Origin: Fomitopsis serialis
Taxonomy: Eukaryota; Basidiomycota; Agaricomycetes; Polyporales; Fomitopsidaceae
Length of the DNA stretch: 64,000 nucleotides
Direction of reading: 5' to 3'
NCBI RefSeq assembly: GCF_022376445.1
Contig: NW_025955174.1
Coordinates: forward strand, 1 to 64,000
Made by a program: the position numbers and the translations under genes. This document shows, in pieces, positions 20,728 to 33,214 of the stretch (position 1 is the first letter of the stretch; each line of letters begins with the position of its first letter). The notes under the pieces are model-generated. The model was not told the DNA's origin. It did not search any database and worked only from the letters and a program-made list of their open reading frames with translations.

Positions 20728-21400
20728 TCACGAAATGATGCAGCGGCCTTGTCGTGTTGCGCCTGACTCGGCTTCGAATGGAAATCGACGACCTTGATCG
20801 TTATCCGGCCTTCGAGCCTTGTGACTACTGGTTGTGTGCGAGGAGACGGACGAGATGAGGGAACTGATGTAGTCGGTCCGCGCGCAGAGCTCGACAGGTG
20901 GAGAGCGTGGTGACATAGTCGAACGGCCGGTGGAAGTAGATATCAGAGGCGCGGAGGCAGACGTCGTCGAGCGTGTGTGAATGTCGGTGACATCGAGGTC
21001 CAGGGGCGCGAGCGCACGTCTGGCATGTCGAGGATGCAGACGTTGTCGAGGGTGATGTCGGGGAGGTGCGAGTAGACGTCCTTGCAAATCTCCCAGAGCA
21101 GCTCAGCCAATATCGGGCCCATGCCCACGCCTGATCGACTCTCATATCTCCCTTTGTCTTCAAGTTGAGCAACTCCAGAGATATGGAGGACTCGAATTGG
21201 GACAGGCACGCTTCGCGCTCGGTAGAATAGGAGAGGATGTGGTGGTGCAGCGAAGCGAGAGAGGTGCGGGAGGTCGAGAGCTTCTAAAGAGGGGCCAAGG
21301 ATTGGCAGAGGGTGATCGTCCGGCAAGCACGGGGAGCACCTCGGTAGCAGGGCTGGAAGTGAGCCACGAGGCAGCTGTCGAGATGTCCCAGCAGGGCGCG
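20728..21400 (-). pseudogene. Possible F-box/LRR-like protein relic
   Basis: Protein-like pieces follow each other on the minus strand but in different frames: SLEALDLPHLSRFAAP, PVPIRVLHISGVAQLEDKG, HLPDITLDNVCILDMPD, RALAPLDLDVTDIHT and ASDIYFHRPFDYVTTLSTC. The recurring leucine/aspartate pattern resembles the repeat part of fungal F-box-type proteins. The frame changes at least twice, so if real it is broken. Recognition is weak and chance cannot be excluded. Confidence 0.25.
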
Positions 21401-21419
21401 TGGGCACGACCTTTTCAGC

Positions 21420-22260
21420 AGCTCGAGGCAGAAGCGGGCGAGCAAATGAACGGACGGGTGAGCGGGCGGACTGACGGACTAGCTGAAAGATGGAAGGACG
21501 GACGAGCGAGTGGGCGGACAGGAAAGTGGGCGGAGGAACGAGTGCGTGGATGAGCGAGTGGACATACTAGTGAGCGGGGACGGGCGGCCGGACAGACGAG
21601 TGGGTGGATGGGCAAGTGAGCGGGCAGACGGATAGACGAGCGGGTCGTGCACTGAAAACAGAGGAAGATGGTCTCCCGTAAGCAGACCCTAAACACAACA
21701 CTTGTTGCGTGGGTGAGGGCGATTGAAGATATGATACATCGAGGGGCGCACCTTTGGTGTCCGAGCCTTCGCACTCGCTCTGCTTTCCTTACTCCGGGCT
21801 CGCCCTCTCCGTCCAATTACCCTCTACCTTCTCATTCCGCGTTCGTGTTTGAGGACCAAGGGACGGCGCGGATGCCAGTGCCTCGTAGGTGGTCTTGATG
21901 GGAGTAGCGGCAGTGAACGAGTCGTAAGGAGCGGGTCCCGCTCTGGAAGGGGCTACAGATACAGTGGGCCGGTGAGTGCGCGAGAAGGGGAGCGGGCAAA
22001 TATATAGGTAAGTGGGCGGATGGATGAGGAGACATTGGAATGAGCAGAGGGGTGGGTGGCTGAGCCGCTGCAGACGAGCGGACGAGCGGACGAACGGACG
22101 CGAGAGTCAAAACACAGTAGAGTTGGCAAATAAGTCGATGAGTGCACAATCGGGATAGCATCCAAACAGGCGGAAAGACGGTTGAACGAGCGAGTGAGCG
22201 AGAAAGTAGACAGACAGTCGAGACGTGCGAGGAGGGCCAAGGCAAGTTACTAGGCGAGTG
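21420..22260. repeat. Two GC-rich period-4 tracts (21,420-21,665 and 21,950-22,260)
   Basis: Purine-rich plus strand with four-base words (AGTGGGCGGACAGGAAAGTG and similar). About 280 bases of ordinary composition separate them. No gene was recognised between them. Confidence 0.65.
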
Positions 22261-24087
22261 GCAGACAAGTCCTCGTTCAAAAACGTGACTTATAATGTAC
22301 ATATGCACTGGCAGGCGTATCTCTACCGTACCACAAGCCCGTGGCGCTGCCCTTCTCCGATATCCAACTGCACATCAAGACACGCGCATTGGGTCTTGCT
22401 GTCTTGCTGCGATATCCTCGGGCTTGGGCGAATTATACAGCGTAGGGACGCGACGTCGGTCCATACAATCTTGTCGAATGGGATGGGGTACCAGCGCCGA
22501 GCATAACGAGCTCAGCATATGTCTCTCTGTCGATAAACTGGTATTGTAGAAGTAGCGTGAGCTTGGCTATAGAGTGGAATGATTTGACATACTGCCTGGA
22601 TCCATGTCTCCCATCTTAGCCACCTACATACGTCGGGTGGCACTTCGAGCGGGTCCTGTTCTCTCCCTCCAGTTCCTCGTCCATTCACTCACCCTCCTCA
22701 GTCTCGGCATGCTCAACGCTGTTCTTGTTCGTCCAAGGAACGTCACTCGTAGTCGACTGTGCGCTAGCCTCGGCGGTGTAATGCTCCACGAACGTCTCCT
22801 CGCCAACCGTCTGCTCGTTTCGCGCGGCCTCGTGCGCTCCACGCGAGCGAGAAGGCTCGTTCGACGGACAGGTCGGGCAACGGGTGGAGGTGCGCAGAAG
22901 ATCAGTGCTTGGTCACGCCCGCCAGAGCCCGGCCGTGCATAGCAGGGGGAGGCGGCAAGCTCACTGGGCTCGAGCGCATGCTCATCCCGGATGCTCGCAT
23001 ACCTGCCCATCCAAGGCCCTGCGCGCTGTCCATCAGAGGCAGCACGCGGAGTTAAGGAGCAGCCTCGGCAGGACAGGAGGTACGAACCTCCAAGTAGGGG
23101 GCGTAATACCCTGGGTCCGTGGAATTTTCCCTTGGTCACGGTGGCCCTCCGTAACCTACAGCCCTGGAACTGTCCGCAAGTTTCGGGCGTGCGAGCGTGG
23201 CCCGCTATTGAGGAGATGGACGCCACCGAGAGGTGCTTGTGCTGGTTGGTAATCCGAGTGAGCGAGCAGACGGGTGGCTGGCGAACAAGCGGACGCGCAA
23301 GTCACTGGCAACCGAACGGTGCAGTGGATCGGTAGGCGGCGAGTGCACAATCAGGCTGGTGTGCAATGGACGGGAAGAAGGGCATGAATGAGGGGTGGGC
23401 GTCGGACGAGCCAGTGGACAACGACGTGGTCGAGATGTCATGCGAGGTGGGCAAGGCTCCGTCACGGTGGCGGTCAGAACTCTGAATGCTGCGTGAATGT
23501 GACTGGAGTGATCCCTGGAATGGCTATGGTGAGACTCCGCGCAAAGAACGAGATCCGGCGATCCGCCTAGTAGAACTGTGAAGGCCCTTGTCGCACTGTG
23601 AGATGAAGAGCGGTGGGCACGAAGGCTATGGCGGAGTCCCTCCGGGTCGATTCGGCAGCATGGCTACCAGAGTGTTTGATAACTGTACATACTTGCCCAA
23701 TTATTCAGATGAAAGCTACGCGCGAGGTCCAATACGTTGTCTGACGTCCAATTGTCGGGAACCACACCATTGGGGCCCTCCGGGAATGATGGCACTAGTT
23801 GGCAAGATTGAGTTATGTGTTCGAGAGGTATGATCGAGGCGTGGGGTAAGCCGTCGGCGCGAGGAGCGGATTTGCGCACGGTGTACATAAGATGCGCAGG
23901 GTCGGCGGCACTGGAGAACGGGGCATACCACTCGACGTAAGCGAGTGGCCCTTTTGGCCACCACGAAGGGCAGGACCACCTCCATGGATGGCGGATAGTT
24001 TCCTGGGCAAGGTGAAGATTACCTTGACCCGTCCGGCTCTAGTACCTGTAAGACATAATAAGTAGTCACGACCGTGACTGGGATATG
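22261..24087. other. GC-rich region, no gene recognised
   Basis: Includes a 200-codon minus-strand frame at 22,624-23,226 that overlaps other long frames on both strands and has no motif; I do not call it. 23,230-23,470 is another degenerate period-4 tract. Confidence 0.4.
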
Positions 24088-26947
24088 CTACTGCATGTAC
24101 TCGCCTCTGACGCCTGTTGATTCAGCCTCTTCATTTTGCAACGCGACAACTGTGTCGAATCGATTCTTCCGACCCTGCCTCGTGGCACCAGGGACTGCCT
24201 TCACTTCGTCGAAATCCTCCTTGCCGTCCAGTAGTTCGTAACGCTTGAACCGGAATCTGTGGTAGACGTCAACACGGTCGAATGGCAACCACGTCTGCTC
24301 CAAGTTGCGTCGGCTGAGTCTGAGCTCTTCCGGCTGTAAGTCGTTGATCAGTCGAAGGAGCGCAGTCTTGAACGCCGGAGCATGGTGACGCTCCTGAATG
24401 CCTACGATGTTTTGCTGAGGGGCCTGCGGATACTTAGCGAGTCTGATACATCGTCCGCCACCGACGTCGTCCGTCTGGACCTCGGAGGTGGTGTCGTCCG
24501 AAGCTGTCGACGGTGGTGGTTGGCCAGGACATGCTCCGTGGTCGTCGTCCTCGGACTCGTTTGGCTCGTCTTCTGCCTGGCATTGGCCTTGGAACACCTC
24601 GTACATAGTGATCTTCTCCGCCGCGAGATCCACTTGACCATCTGCGGAAATTCATCGCGATGGTTCGTTGCGCGCCACGCATCTTTTGCGAAATCGATGT
24701 GTAGTCTCTCGAATGCTTCAGTATTGTAATTGTCCGTTGTGCCGTAGAGTCGGATGGATTCGGCATAGTGGAGGAGGCTGTGGATCTTCGGTATATTGAG
24801 AGAATCTCGGATCCCGAGCTTAATGAGGACATCTTTATGCTTGTGGAATGTGTCGAGCGCGTCAGTGAGGTAGCGTAGGGTGTCATCGTCATGGGTAGGA
24901 TACTGTGCAAGGTATATGAAATCTAATAGTGAGCGAAACACGGTCATGACGGGTTTCGGAATCTTCCCTATCAGGCACCCCAAGAGCACCTTCGCCATTT
25001 CTTTTCGTTCTTTCCCGGATACCTGCGCCAGCGAGGAGATCCCGTGCTTGAAGTGGCGGACGCCGAATGCGGGAGGGAGGGAGCGGAGACGGTGGTCTAG
25101 TTCCGTAGGCCCTAGAAGGTCGTGACACCAAGAGACGAGGTGTTTAAAGACACCCTGATATAATTGATGCAGGATATCAGGGGTCACCGACATGTGTATG
25201 TCGGTGTACGGAAGGCCGGTCCAGAACGGCTTCGTGACGGCACCGCATACTTCCCTCTCCATGCACTGACTTTCGGCTGCTGCTGGCGTGTTAGAGTCTG
25301 CCCATGCCTCGCTAATGGTTTCTGCCGTGGACTCAGAGGTGCGCGAATTGCAGGGAGAGGGATCGCCTAGCTTGTCCGCCGGGCAGTAGCATTTTGGGCA
25401 GGTGCCGTATTTCGAGCAGGTGACGAGCGTCTGTTCGGGGTAGTCGGCGACATAGGCTGCGAGTACGGGATGCACCCGTCTGACAGTCCCGTCGCCGCTA
25501 GTCACGTCCATGCCTTCCTCGCCGGCGCGGATGAGGGGACGCAGGATTATCCTCATTGCCGCGTGGAAGAGACGCTGGTTTCGCGCTTTACGCTGGCGCT
25601 TCGTGAGCCTGTCCTTGCTGACCTTCGAGACGGGAAGGTACCCTAGTAAGATGCAGGCATGTTCAGTAGGCTTGCGGCGGAGAGCACGGGGGATATTGCC
25701 TAGTGTGAGATACACTGGGTAGGCCGACTTGTTGCCGCAGAACTGAGTAAGTTGTGTTTTATCTGTTGAGATTATCACGGGCGCGACTGCTGCGCCGTCC
25801 GGGAGTAGAGACTGAAGTATGTAAAGACATTAGTTTGTCGTACGTAGCAATGAACGAAGCACTAAGTCACTGTACCTGTACCGCGTTCCACCATAATCCT
25901 GTCCACATTTCGGAGTAGATTCTCTTCGTTCTTGATCGGTCGGCGAATACGCGTCGCGGTCGATACACGACGTCTTTGGCATGTGCTGGATTTCCGAGAA
26001 GGGCCTTGATCGCTTCGAGGATGTCCCTGTAACGTACCAAGTGCTGCTCATCGATACGATCCGGAAACGTCAGAGACGTGGTTTTCCATGCAGCGCGGTC
26101 GGGAAGGGCGTCTACTTTGATGAACAACTCGCGAACATCCTTGAACGTGAGTCCTAGTTTCTCTACGACCTGGCCGCCAATTCAGGGAAGTAAGGCGATA
26201 GAAATACGGCACTGCACAACGTACCCCTGGTATGCTAAGAAAACGATTTAGCGATCCTTGCCCCACATCCTCTCTAATTATCCAGTTCGCCACGCGCCAG
26301 TCGAGCTCTGAGGCGAACGGTCTCCATCGACCGTTAGGGTTTCTTTCCTGTGCGCATCCTCCCTCGTGCTCCTCGATGTCGACATCCATCCGGTCCTCCT
26401 CTGAGTCGTCGCTCCCTTCCGTTGCCGAGTCCTCCGCAAAGAACGCCTTCCATGTATCCACAATCCGCGGCTCCATTCGTATCACCCGGCCGGCTGTCGT
26501 ATCGACATCTTCTACCCTTGTATCTTCGTCGTCGTCTAGGGCAGGGACCACTGGTGGTCGTCGGCGTGGAGCAGCCTCGGCTCGAGACGTTGAACCTGAT
26601 GCTCCCCTGTCGTTTCCAGCTTCCTCAACGATACCCGCGGCCTCTGCTGGGAGTTCAAAGCGAAAGAGGTTACCGTGGTCGAGGAAAGCGTGGAAGTCTT
26701 CATAAGGTTCGTCCTCATCCATCGCGTCGTTGGTGCCGGACACATTGCACTCGGCGCTCTCGGTAACCTCTGGCATGTCGTGCTCAAGAGGAACTCTATT
26801 CTTTCCCTTGCGGTACCAAAGGCAAGATCGCGCCGTCGACATGTGCGCCATAAGCCCTTGGCTGGTCCTGCACGGCTTGTCACATGCTGGACAAGTTCTG
26901 TCGTCTTCTGTGCCCCGGGCGACGAACTGGTGATTTGACCTACGCAT
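24088..26947 (-). pseudogene. Plavaka-type transposase (CACTA-like), one frameshift
   Basis: DNA transposase of the Plavaka group common in Agaricomycetes. The N-terminus has a zinc-finger-like motif (CPACDKPCRTSQGLMAHM) followed by a long acidic linker. Exon 1 ends near 26,225; a 55-nt intron (26,170-26,224) joins SIPG to VVEKLGLTFKDV. A 64-nt intron (25,812-25,875) leads into the core: SLLPDG, STDKTQLTQFCGNKSAYP, LTLGNIPRALRRKP, the C..C zinc site (CSKYGTCPKCYCPADKLG), SVTPDILHQLYQGVFKHLV and TDNYNTEAFERLHIDF. Near 24,620 a one-base frameshift separates DEFPQMVKWISRR from EKITMYEVFQ. The frame then runs on to the stop at 24,088. Everything else is open, so the copy is a near-intact, recently disabled element. 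I did not find its terminal inverted repeats. Confidence 0.85.
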
Positions 26948-27999
26948 TCCTCTAGCCTGTCAACAAGTGCTGAGCTAATTGATTACTGATTTTTCGGACA
27001 GAGGACGGATTATTGCTACTCACTGGCTGCTGGTGTGGTTCTGTAGACTTTGTTCAGAGAGCGCGGGGAGTGACAGCGAAGCCAGGACAGAGCAGGAGCA
27101 CGGCGTCTGATCTCACCGTCGACTGGCCCTGAACGGCCTGTCGTAAGCCTCTGACAGGCGTGATGGCGCCCGGTACGACGTACGGGAGATTGCTCATCTC
27201 ATTCATCCAGTATTCCAACGAATTTTGAGTTGATTGATTCCGAATATTGCGGCTGACTTTGCTTCCATTGCTGTTTTAGACTTCGGCACTCGTGAAAAGG
27301 GCATGGAGAGTGTGTTCGTAGCCCGCGCAGAGCGGTATTGTGGAGCGCCAAACCGATCTGAGAGCCGGCACTGATCTCTATTCATTCGCTAATAAGGTGA
27401 GATTCCTATTTCTCCTCCTCTGGCCTCAGAACTCACCGCTGCTTATGTACCTCTGCACGTACTTCTGCTTGGCGGATGCGGCTAAGTTGACCCAATTGAG
27501 ACTGCGGGAAAAAGTACACCGCCGTGGTGATCATTTCATTGCCTTCCTACGCTCGCTCTATCACTTACATATACCTGCCATCTCATAGAATCAAAACGAG
27601 CCTGTAGAACACAGACCGACGCGCCGGACAATACCGCCTCACCTATGGCGCACTGTCCGCGCGACTAGCAACAGACGGTCAAGGCACGGCGCTTACGGCA
27701 TTGCCCAATACAGTTGCTGCCGTATCCCCTGCACAGCAACCGTTTTGGGAGGTGTCGCTTGCATTTGGTGCGTCGGCCGCATCGCGAATCGTTGCTCGAG
27801 CTATTGGTTCTCGGTTCGAAAAGAAGGGTGCGCGATCCTCCTTCATGTCCTTGTGCACTGACGGACTGAAACCTGGAGGTGCCACTGGCACCGCCAAGGT
27901 CCGAAGGTTCACACGGTCGCTGTTTGTATGCTGACGGAGACCAACTTCAAGGAAGGCAGCAGGCCAACTCCCCCTTCGCTGCTCCTCACAGTACCCACT
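26948..27999. other. Intergenic region between the Plavaka gene and the orphan gene
   Basis: No confident gene. An open frame at 27,701-27,934 (plus) contains a plausible segment (SLAFGASAASRIVARAIGS) but no family is recognised. It probably holds the promoter of the gene at 28,000 and the 5' part of the Plavaka element. Confidence 0.4.
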
Positions 28000-29719
28000 A
28001 TGTCTGCTACAAAGGACCAGTCTCACGACACTTGCGAACACCCTAACTCCGACACCGACTCTGTCCATAGCGACGGCACCGAGTCCAGTGTTCCCAACTC
28101 TGACGCCACGCAGGCCTCCACCAATCCGCCTGGGACGCCGCCGAACGAAGTCCAGCAGCTCTCGGATGTCGCCATTCGGTCGCCGGGCAACTCATTCAGG
28201 GAGAACGATAGAATCACCGGACCCCACACCCGAATCCTCGCGGGCGAAATGCCCCTCGACGACATGGTGGATTCCGCGACAACCTTTGACGGTCTACCAC
28301 AGCAGTTTCTAGGAGCAGTCCAGGCTGGATCTGCTCACGATGAATCTGATCGCAAGCTTTCCATACATCTCCTTGGGTACCTCCTCGAGCTGAAGCGCGA
28401 GTGGACTCACGCCTGCAGGCGTGGGTTTGTCACGCAGGTGAAGTTCTACTTCTGTATTGACCATGCTACGGGAACTGAGCACCAACCGCACACAGGACAT
28501 TCACGGCGCCGATGAGAACCAGTACCACATATTGCAGAAGTTTGTGGTCAATGCATGGAACAACGAGACTGCCTCGTCCGATGTAGCTTCGAAGAGTTGG
28601 ATTGCCTTCGTCCGGTGCATTCGGTGATTTAGATCATGTTCCTACTCCTACATCTATTGTACTGACGAGTGAACCACTAGCGTCGACTTCTGGTCTGCTG
28701 AGCACAAGATCGTGCTCATCGCACCAACGCTCGAGGAAGATCTTACCAACGACATCGCCAGCTATATGGCTTTGGTCCTGCGACAGAGTGAACCCGAGCC
28801 CTTCCGATCGACCATCGCCGCCGTGGAAGACAGCATTGTCAAGACGGATACCCTGCAGACCGTGCTCAAGTGCAGTGCAGTGCATATTGACGCTGCGGTC
28901 GATAACGAAGACTGCGACGAGAACGAGGTCTCTGGGACCGGGCTGCCGAGTGTTCTTGGTCCCCTCGTCTTCTTCTGCTCGGTGGCGCAGACAGCGGAAG
29001 AATTCGTGTACCAGACTGGCAAGGTGACTCACGCTGCATGCCTGTCCTCGACGTCTGAACATAACCGCTGTTGCAGATCGCGGAGCTCGTAAATAGCCAG
29101 CCGCTGCTGCAAGGCTTTTTGCACGCTCTCATTGGGCCCCCGCAGACGACCTCGTCTGCTACCACCGATTACGAATGTGGTCCGGGGGAGCGCATCGAGT
29201 GTCGCGTCCTCCTGTACAATCATGACGATTTCCCGCAGTTCCTCCATCGCGCCAACAAAGCGAAGACACTCACCGACTGGAATCACGACGAGCACCACAT
29301 GGTATGTCCCGTATAAAAATAGTGTGTTAATATATTTGACGCCTTCACCCCAGTGGTTGAAGACCACCCGTGGCCGCTTCCCCGTGACCGTTCCCGCGGA
29401 CGGTTGGAGGAACTTCGTCCAGAAACTCGAAACCATCCGTATGTCCTATGCTGCGGTGGCTACCGAAGCGCGCCGTGCCATCCCACATCTTGGTCTCGAC
29501 GCATTCCTTGCTGGCATGGATACAGAGGAGGGGGCTCCGTTCTCAGAGCGCGTGGCGAAGGACATAGGAATGCGTCTTGCTATAGCTGTCACGCGCGTTG
29601 TGCCGCGGGTGCGCAGCATGTCGCCGGAGGAGAAGGCGAGAGCGAGGTACTGGCGGTCCGCGCTTCCAATGTACATGGAGCGCGGATTCATCCGCCACGA
29701 CCTCTTCGTCGATAATTAA
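28000..29719 (+). CDS. Protein of unknown function, five exons (499 aa)
   Basis: Exons at 28,000-28,437, 28,496-28,623, 28,681-29,023, 29,077-29,301 and 29,354-29,719 total 1,500 nt in one frame; all introns have GT-AG ends. The ATG at 28,000 (MSATKDQSHDTCEHPNSDTD) is preferred over an in-frame upstream ATG because it starts the low-complexity S/T/D-rich leader. After a disordered 80-residue N-terminus the protein becomes globular (LGYLLELKREWTHACRRGF, FWSAEHKIVLIAPTLEEDL, TAEEFVYQTGK, PFSERVAKDIGMRLAIAVT). There is no signal peptide or membrane helix. I do not recognise the family. It lies 0.45 kb upstream of, and in the same direction as, a second unknown gene. Confidence 0.75.
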
Positions 29720-30165
29720 TTTACGATGTCCTCCACGTACACCATCATGCGTTTTTCTCAATATACTTAACGGCGTGTTCGACGAGGCGACACCGGCCAA
29801 CTTGAAATCGGATCGAGGGCACTTCGATGGCAGGTACCCGCGCCAAAAAAGGAATGCCGCACCCAATCCTTGGGCCGCCGCGTGCGGTACACGCACATTG
29901 CATTCTCAGAGGAGGCTTCCTGTGGGAATGCAATGAGCGGCTTCTTACGATCGCACGATCGATACGCTCTGACTCTGACCTCCTCCACCGTTTCTTGGCT
30001 CTACTCTACTGCTACTTCACCGGCCCTCCCGCGTCCGCGTTGCTCTCGCCTCCGCTCATTCGTGACTCTGCTCTCGCGTCTGCATCACTCTCCCCTTTGC
30101 TCCGACGCGACTCCTCCTCACCGACTCTGTCGCATCAGCATCACGCCTGCGTACTCTCCATCTCG

Positions 30166-31265
30166 ATGCCGGGCCCCGTCCACAACGGAGGCAACAGTAC
30201 CGTCACCTCGCTCTTCGACGGGAAATTCAGGAAGATGGACGACTCGATCGGAGGCGGATACTACAGCTGCGTCGGTGAGAGGAACCGAGGGCACGGTTTC
30301 ATTTCGGATTCGGAGTATATGATCGTAGTGGGTCGGTCGGGTAACGAAACCATGGTCAGCCAGGAGTTCTGTCACGCTCAGGGGATGCCCGATTGTATGC
30401 GCAAGGTGAGTTTCAATCTTCTCGTGGCTGGCATGGTACAAACGTTCAGCAGGTTAAGAGGCAGAAAGATCGCAACATGGCACCTCTGCTAGGATGGTTC
30501 ATAGGCTGCGCCGTCGAGAAGCGGGAGGCGCGTAGGAAGCCGGACGACGGCGTTCTACGATCCTCGCAAGCCGCCAGAGCGCAAGACCCGCACGAGCCGC
30601 GTCGATGGGGGCAATGGTGCCACCGTACCAAGTTCCGCAGAAGCGAGAACATCTTTCCGCTCGACGAATACATCCTTAACCCCAGGTCCCACCAACTCCG
30701 GACAGACAAATTGAGCGCGACCGGGATCGCATTCGAAGGCTGTCCAGTATTCGGACAGGTCGAAATCGCGCTCATCTATATACCAGTAGAAGACGGCGAC
30801 CTCGTCGATGCGGCCGTAGCGTCGCACTGGAACGCGAAGACAATCATGTCGAATTTCAAGACTATGGTCAGCATTTGCCAAATCGTCTGTGCACTCACTA
30901 ACCAGCTAGTACTACAGTATATACGTCATGACATGAACGACACCGGCGTCACTGAAATGTGCGCGCAGTTGAACATTCTCATGTCGAGAGCATGGACTTT
31001 GTTCCATGCTCTCGACGAGTACGAGACCTCCGCGCACCTCACCGTCGACGACTTGAGTGTGGGCGCCCAGCCCTACGTTCGCCGCGCCTTGCGATATACC
31101 TATGATCCGTTGCCGACTCTCCCTTCCGACGTCGTACTCCCGCCCGAGGCGAGGTTCACAGAACGTGAACTGACCGACTGGGCCGTGCGCTCGACACGCT
31201 GCCTATGGCGCCAGATGCAGGTCATGACGACGACGCGTATTGAAAAGTGGTTGGCCACCGTTTGA
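30166..31265 (+). CDS. Protein of unknown function, two or three exons (about 350 aa)
   Basis: Exon 1 (30,166-30,405, 80 codons from MPGPVHNGGNSTVTSLFDGK) joins exon 2 (30,453-31,265) through a GT-AG intron. The exon 1 product is glycine/aspartate-rich (DDSIGGGYYSCVGERNRGHG). Exon 2 begins basic (VKRQKDRN) and is globular later (FGQVEIALIYIPVEDGDLVD, CAQLNILMSRAWTLFHALDE). A 51-nt stretch at 30,867-30,917 has intron-like ends (GTCAGC to CTACAG, CTAAC branch site) but stays in frame, so 350- and 333-residue forms are both possible. No family is recognised. The frame is open upstream to 29,827, but that part reads as low-complexity leader. Confidence 0.6.
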
Positions 31266-31669
31266 TTCTCGCTTGCTGTATGTAGTACATCCTCGCACTG
31301 CTCTGTCGTCGACGTCGTGTTTTCTTGCTCGTTGCTCAGTATCCAGCCAAGGTGACTCTCGAAATGAAATTATTTTGCGCAAACAATAGCGGCACTGGCT
31401 TCCCTGACGACTAGTGTCCGACTTTGCATTCGGTGCTCAGCCGTCCTGCAGACCCCTCGTCCCATACAAAATTCAAGAATGAATCACCTCCGCGTTTGTC
31501 CCTAGGTTGTCTACAGCATTTCAAGCGGCATCGGCGGCTACCTCTGTCTTCTAGAGCACAACACCCGTGACGGACCGGAGGCATCTCCGCATCATGATCT
31601 CCCACACGCACATTTTCCATCTTGGACCTTGCTCATACAACTTGTCGTCTCGCTCCATCTTAAGCTCAG
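31266..31669. other. Intergenic spacer
   Basis: No gene was recognised. It should contain the terminator of the gene ending at 31,265 and the promoter of the gene starting at 31,670. Confidence 0.4.
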
Positions 31670-33214
31670 ATGTCTCGGCGCGAGACACGGTCCACTGCGC
31701 CGTCGAGGGAAACCCGTAGTGCTCCATCGAAGTCGAAGACCGCTGCCGCAAGCAAGCCGCCGTCCGTTGGTTCAAAACGGACATCGACTAACAAGCCAGC
31801 CTCGAAGAAGGGAGCGGCTGGCTCAACCAAGCCCGCATCCAGTCAACACGATGCCGCACCTGAAGTGACCTCCATGCCCTACGCCGAGCGACTCAGGTTA
31901 ATGAAGACCGCGTTGAAGCCGCAGCGGCCGGACCTGACAGCGAAAGAACTCGATGTTCTGGCTCGCACCATGGTCGCGGGGGCAAGCAAGGGAGGTAACG
32001 CAGAGAAGGAGCGTTTTGACGGTTCGTACAGGCATACTGCTCAATATGGGAGGGACACTGACAAATACGTAGTAATACAAGCAAACGTTGCCAACATGAT
32101 GGCAGACGAAGATGTCGGAGAGCACACATCGGACGAGATACTCGAAGATGACGTGAGTCTAGAGGACCAGTCTCCTCAAGCTTCGAAGGGAAAAGGAAAG
32201 CAGCAAGCCAAGACGAGTACGTACCTTACTCCGACTAAATCACAGTGCTCAACGGGCTGTAGCCTCCCCTCCTCCAACCCGAGTGTCTCCCAAGCAGCGC
32301 AAGAGGAAGGCTCGCCAAGATGAGGAGAAGGCGGGTAGTGCGGAGTCCAGCCCAGAGCAGCCCAAGAAGAAGCAGAAGAAGACACAGGCGACGGATGACG
32401 TGTCTCCCGCGCCCGTTGAAGTGGAAGAGTCAGGCTCGGTGCGGTATAAGAAGAAAGCTCAGGCTACGAAGAATGTGTCTCCCGGACCTGGCGATGTGGA
32501 GGAGGGTGAGACGACCATGCACCGTAAGTATTCATATGCCTATTATCACTTGCTCGTTGGCCTCATGGTACATTACAACAGGCAAGCCGGTGGAGAAGGA
32601 CAATACGGTGTCTAAGGACGAGGATCGCGTCGCGTCTCTTCTAGGTAAGTGACGGCTTAGCTTGCATGCGTCGATTGGTAACTCTCGAATAGCTCGCAAT
32701 TCAAACAAACCCAGAAGGACGCGTCGTGTTGGCCGGAGGGTGCTGGAGAGCAGCGATGAGGAAGCTCTGGGCACGGATGAGCAGCGATCATCCGATTCAG
32801 AAGGTAAGGCGATGCTATCACGGTCTACAATGCTGATGCGCGACCCGCTCCGCGACTGACTGCCATATGCAAGGTCCTCGTGTTACGGAAAGCAGCAGCC
32901 CCGATCGACGTACAAAGCGGCCGCGTAAGCAGAAGACCAACTCGCCGTCGGTGCATTCCCCCGTCAACATCGACGATTCGGGCGAGGACAGTAGTTCTTT
33001 CAAGCCGGCAGCCGACGAGAAGGACAACGAGAGTGAGGAAGATGTGGGCGAGGTGCATGGATCAGATGATGGGGTGGGTGATGGGAGACCATTATTGACT
33101 TTACTGACGTGCACCCTAGTTGATCATCAAGGACGTTGACCAGCACAGTGGCCGGAAGGGCAAGAAGAAAGTGTTGCCGAAGACTCCACCAGATGCTGGC
33201 AGACTCATGTATGA
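31670..33214 (+). pseudogene. DUF6532-type gene, 5' part (interrupted)
   Basis: First six exons (31,670-32,216, 32,263-32,523, 32,582-32,644, 32,693-32,803, 32,874-33,073 and 33,120-33,214) encode the disordered, lysine/serine/acid-rich leader typical of large fungal DUF6532 proteins, with several basic clusters that may be nuclear localisation signals (KRKARQDEEK, RRTRRVGRR, RTKRPRKQK). Splice phases were checked and are consistent through exon 5. Exon 6 runs into a 3.2-kb foreign insert at about 33,215 and then hits a stop. The 3' part of the gene resumes at 36,413. The predicted role is unknown; the family is often found near transposons. Confidence 0.75.

Noticed and set aside
22624..23226. 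200-codon minus-strand frame
   Set aside because: It overlaps 112-122-codon frames on the other strand, has arginine-rich random composition and no splice-supported neighbours.
26232..26705. 157-codon plus-strand frame
   Set aside because: Antisense shadow of the acidic linker of the Plavaka transposase, which has clear motifs on the minus strand.
28634..29062. 142-codon minus-strand frame
   Set aside because: Antisense to exon 3 of the gene at 28,000-29,719, whose five exons join in frame.
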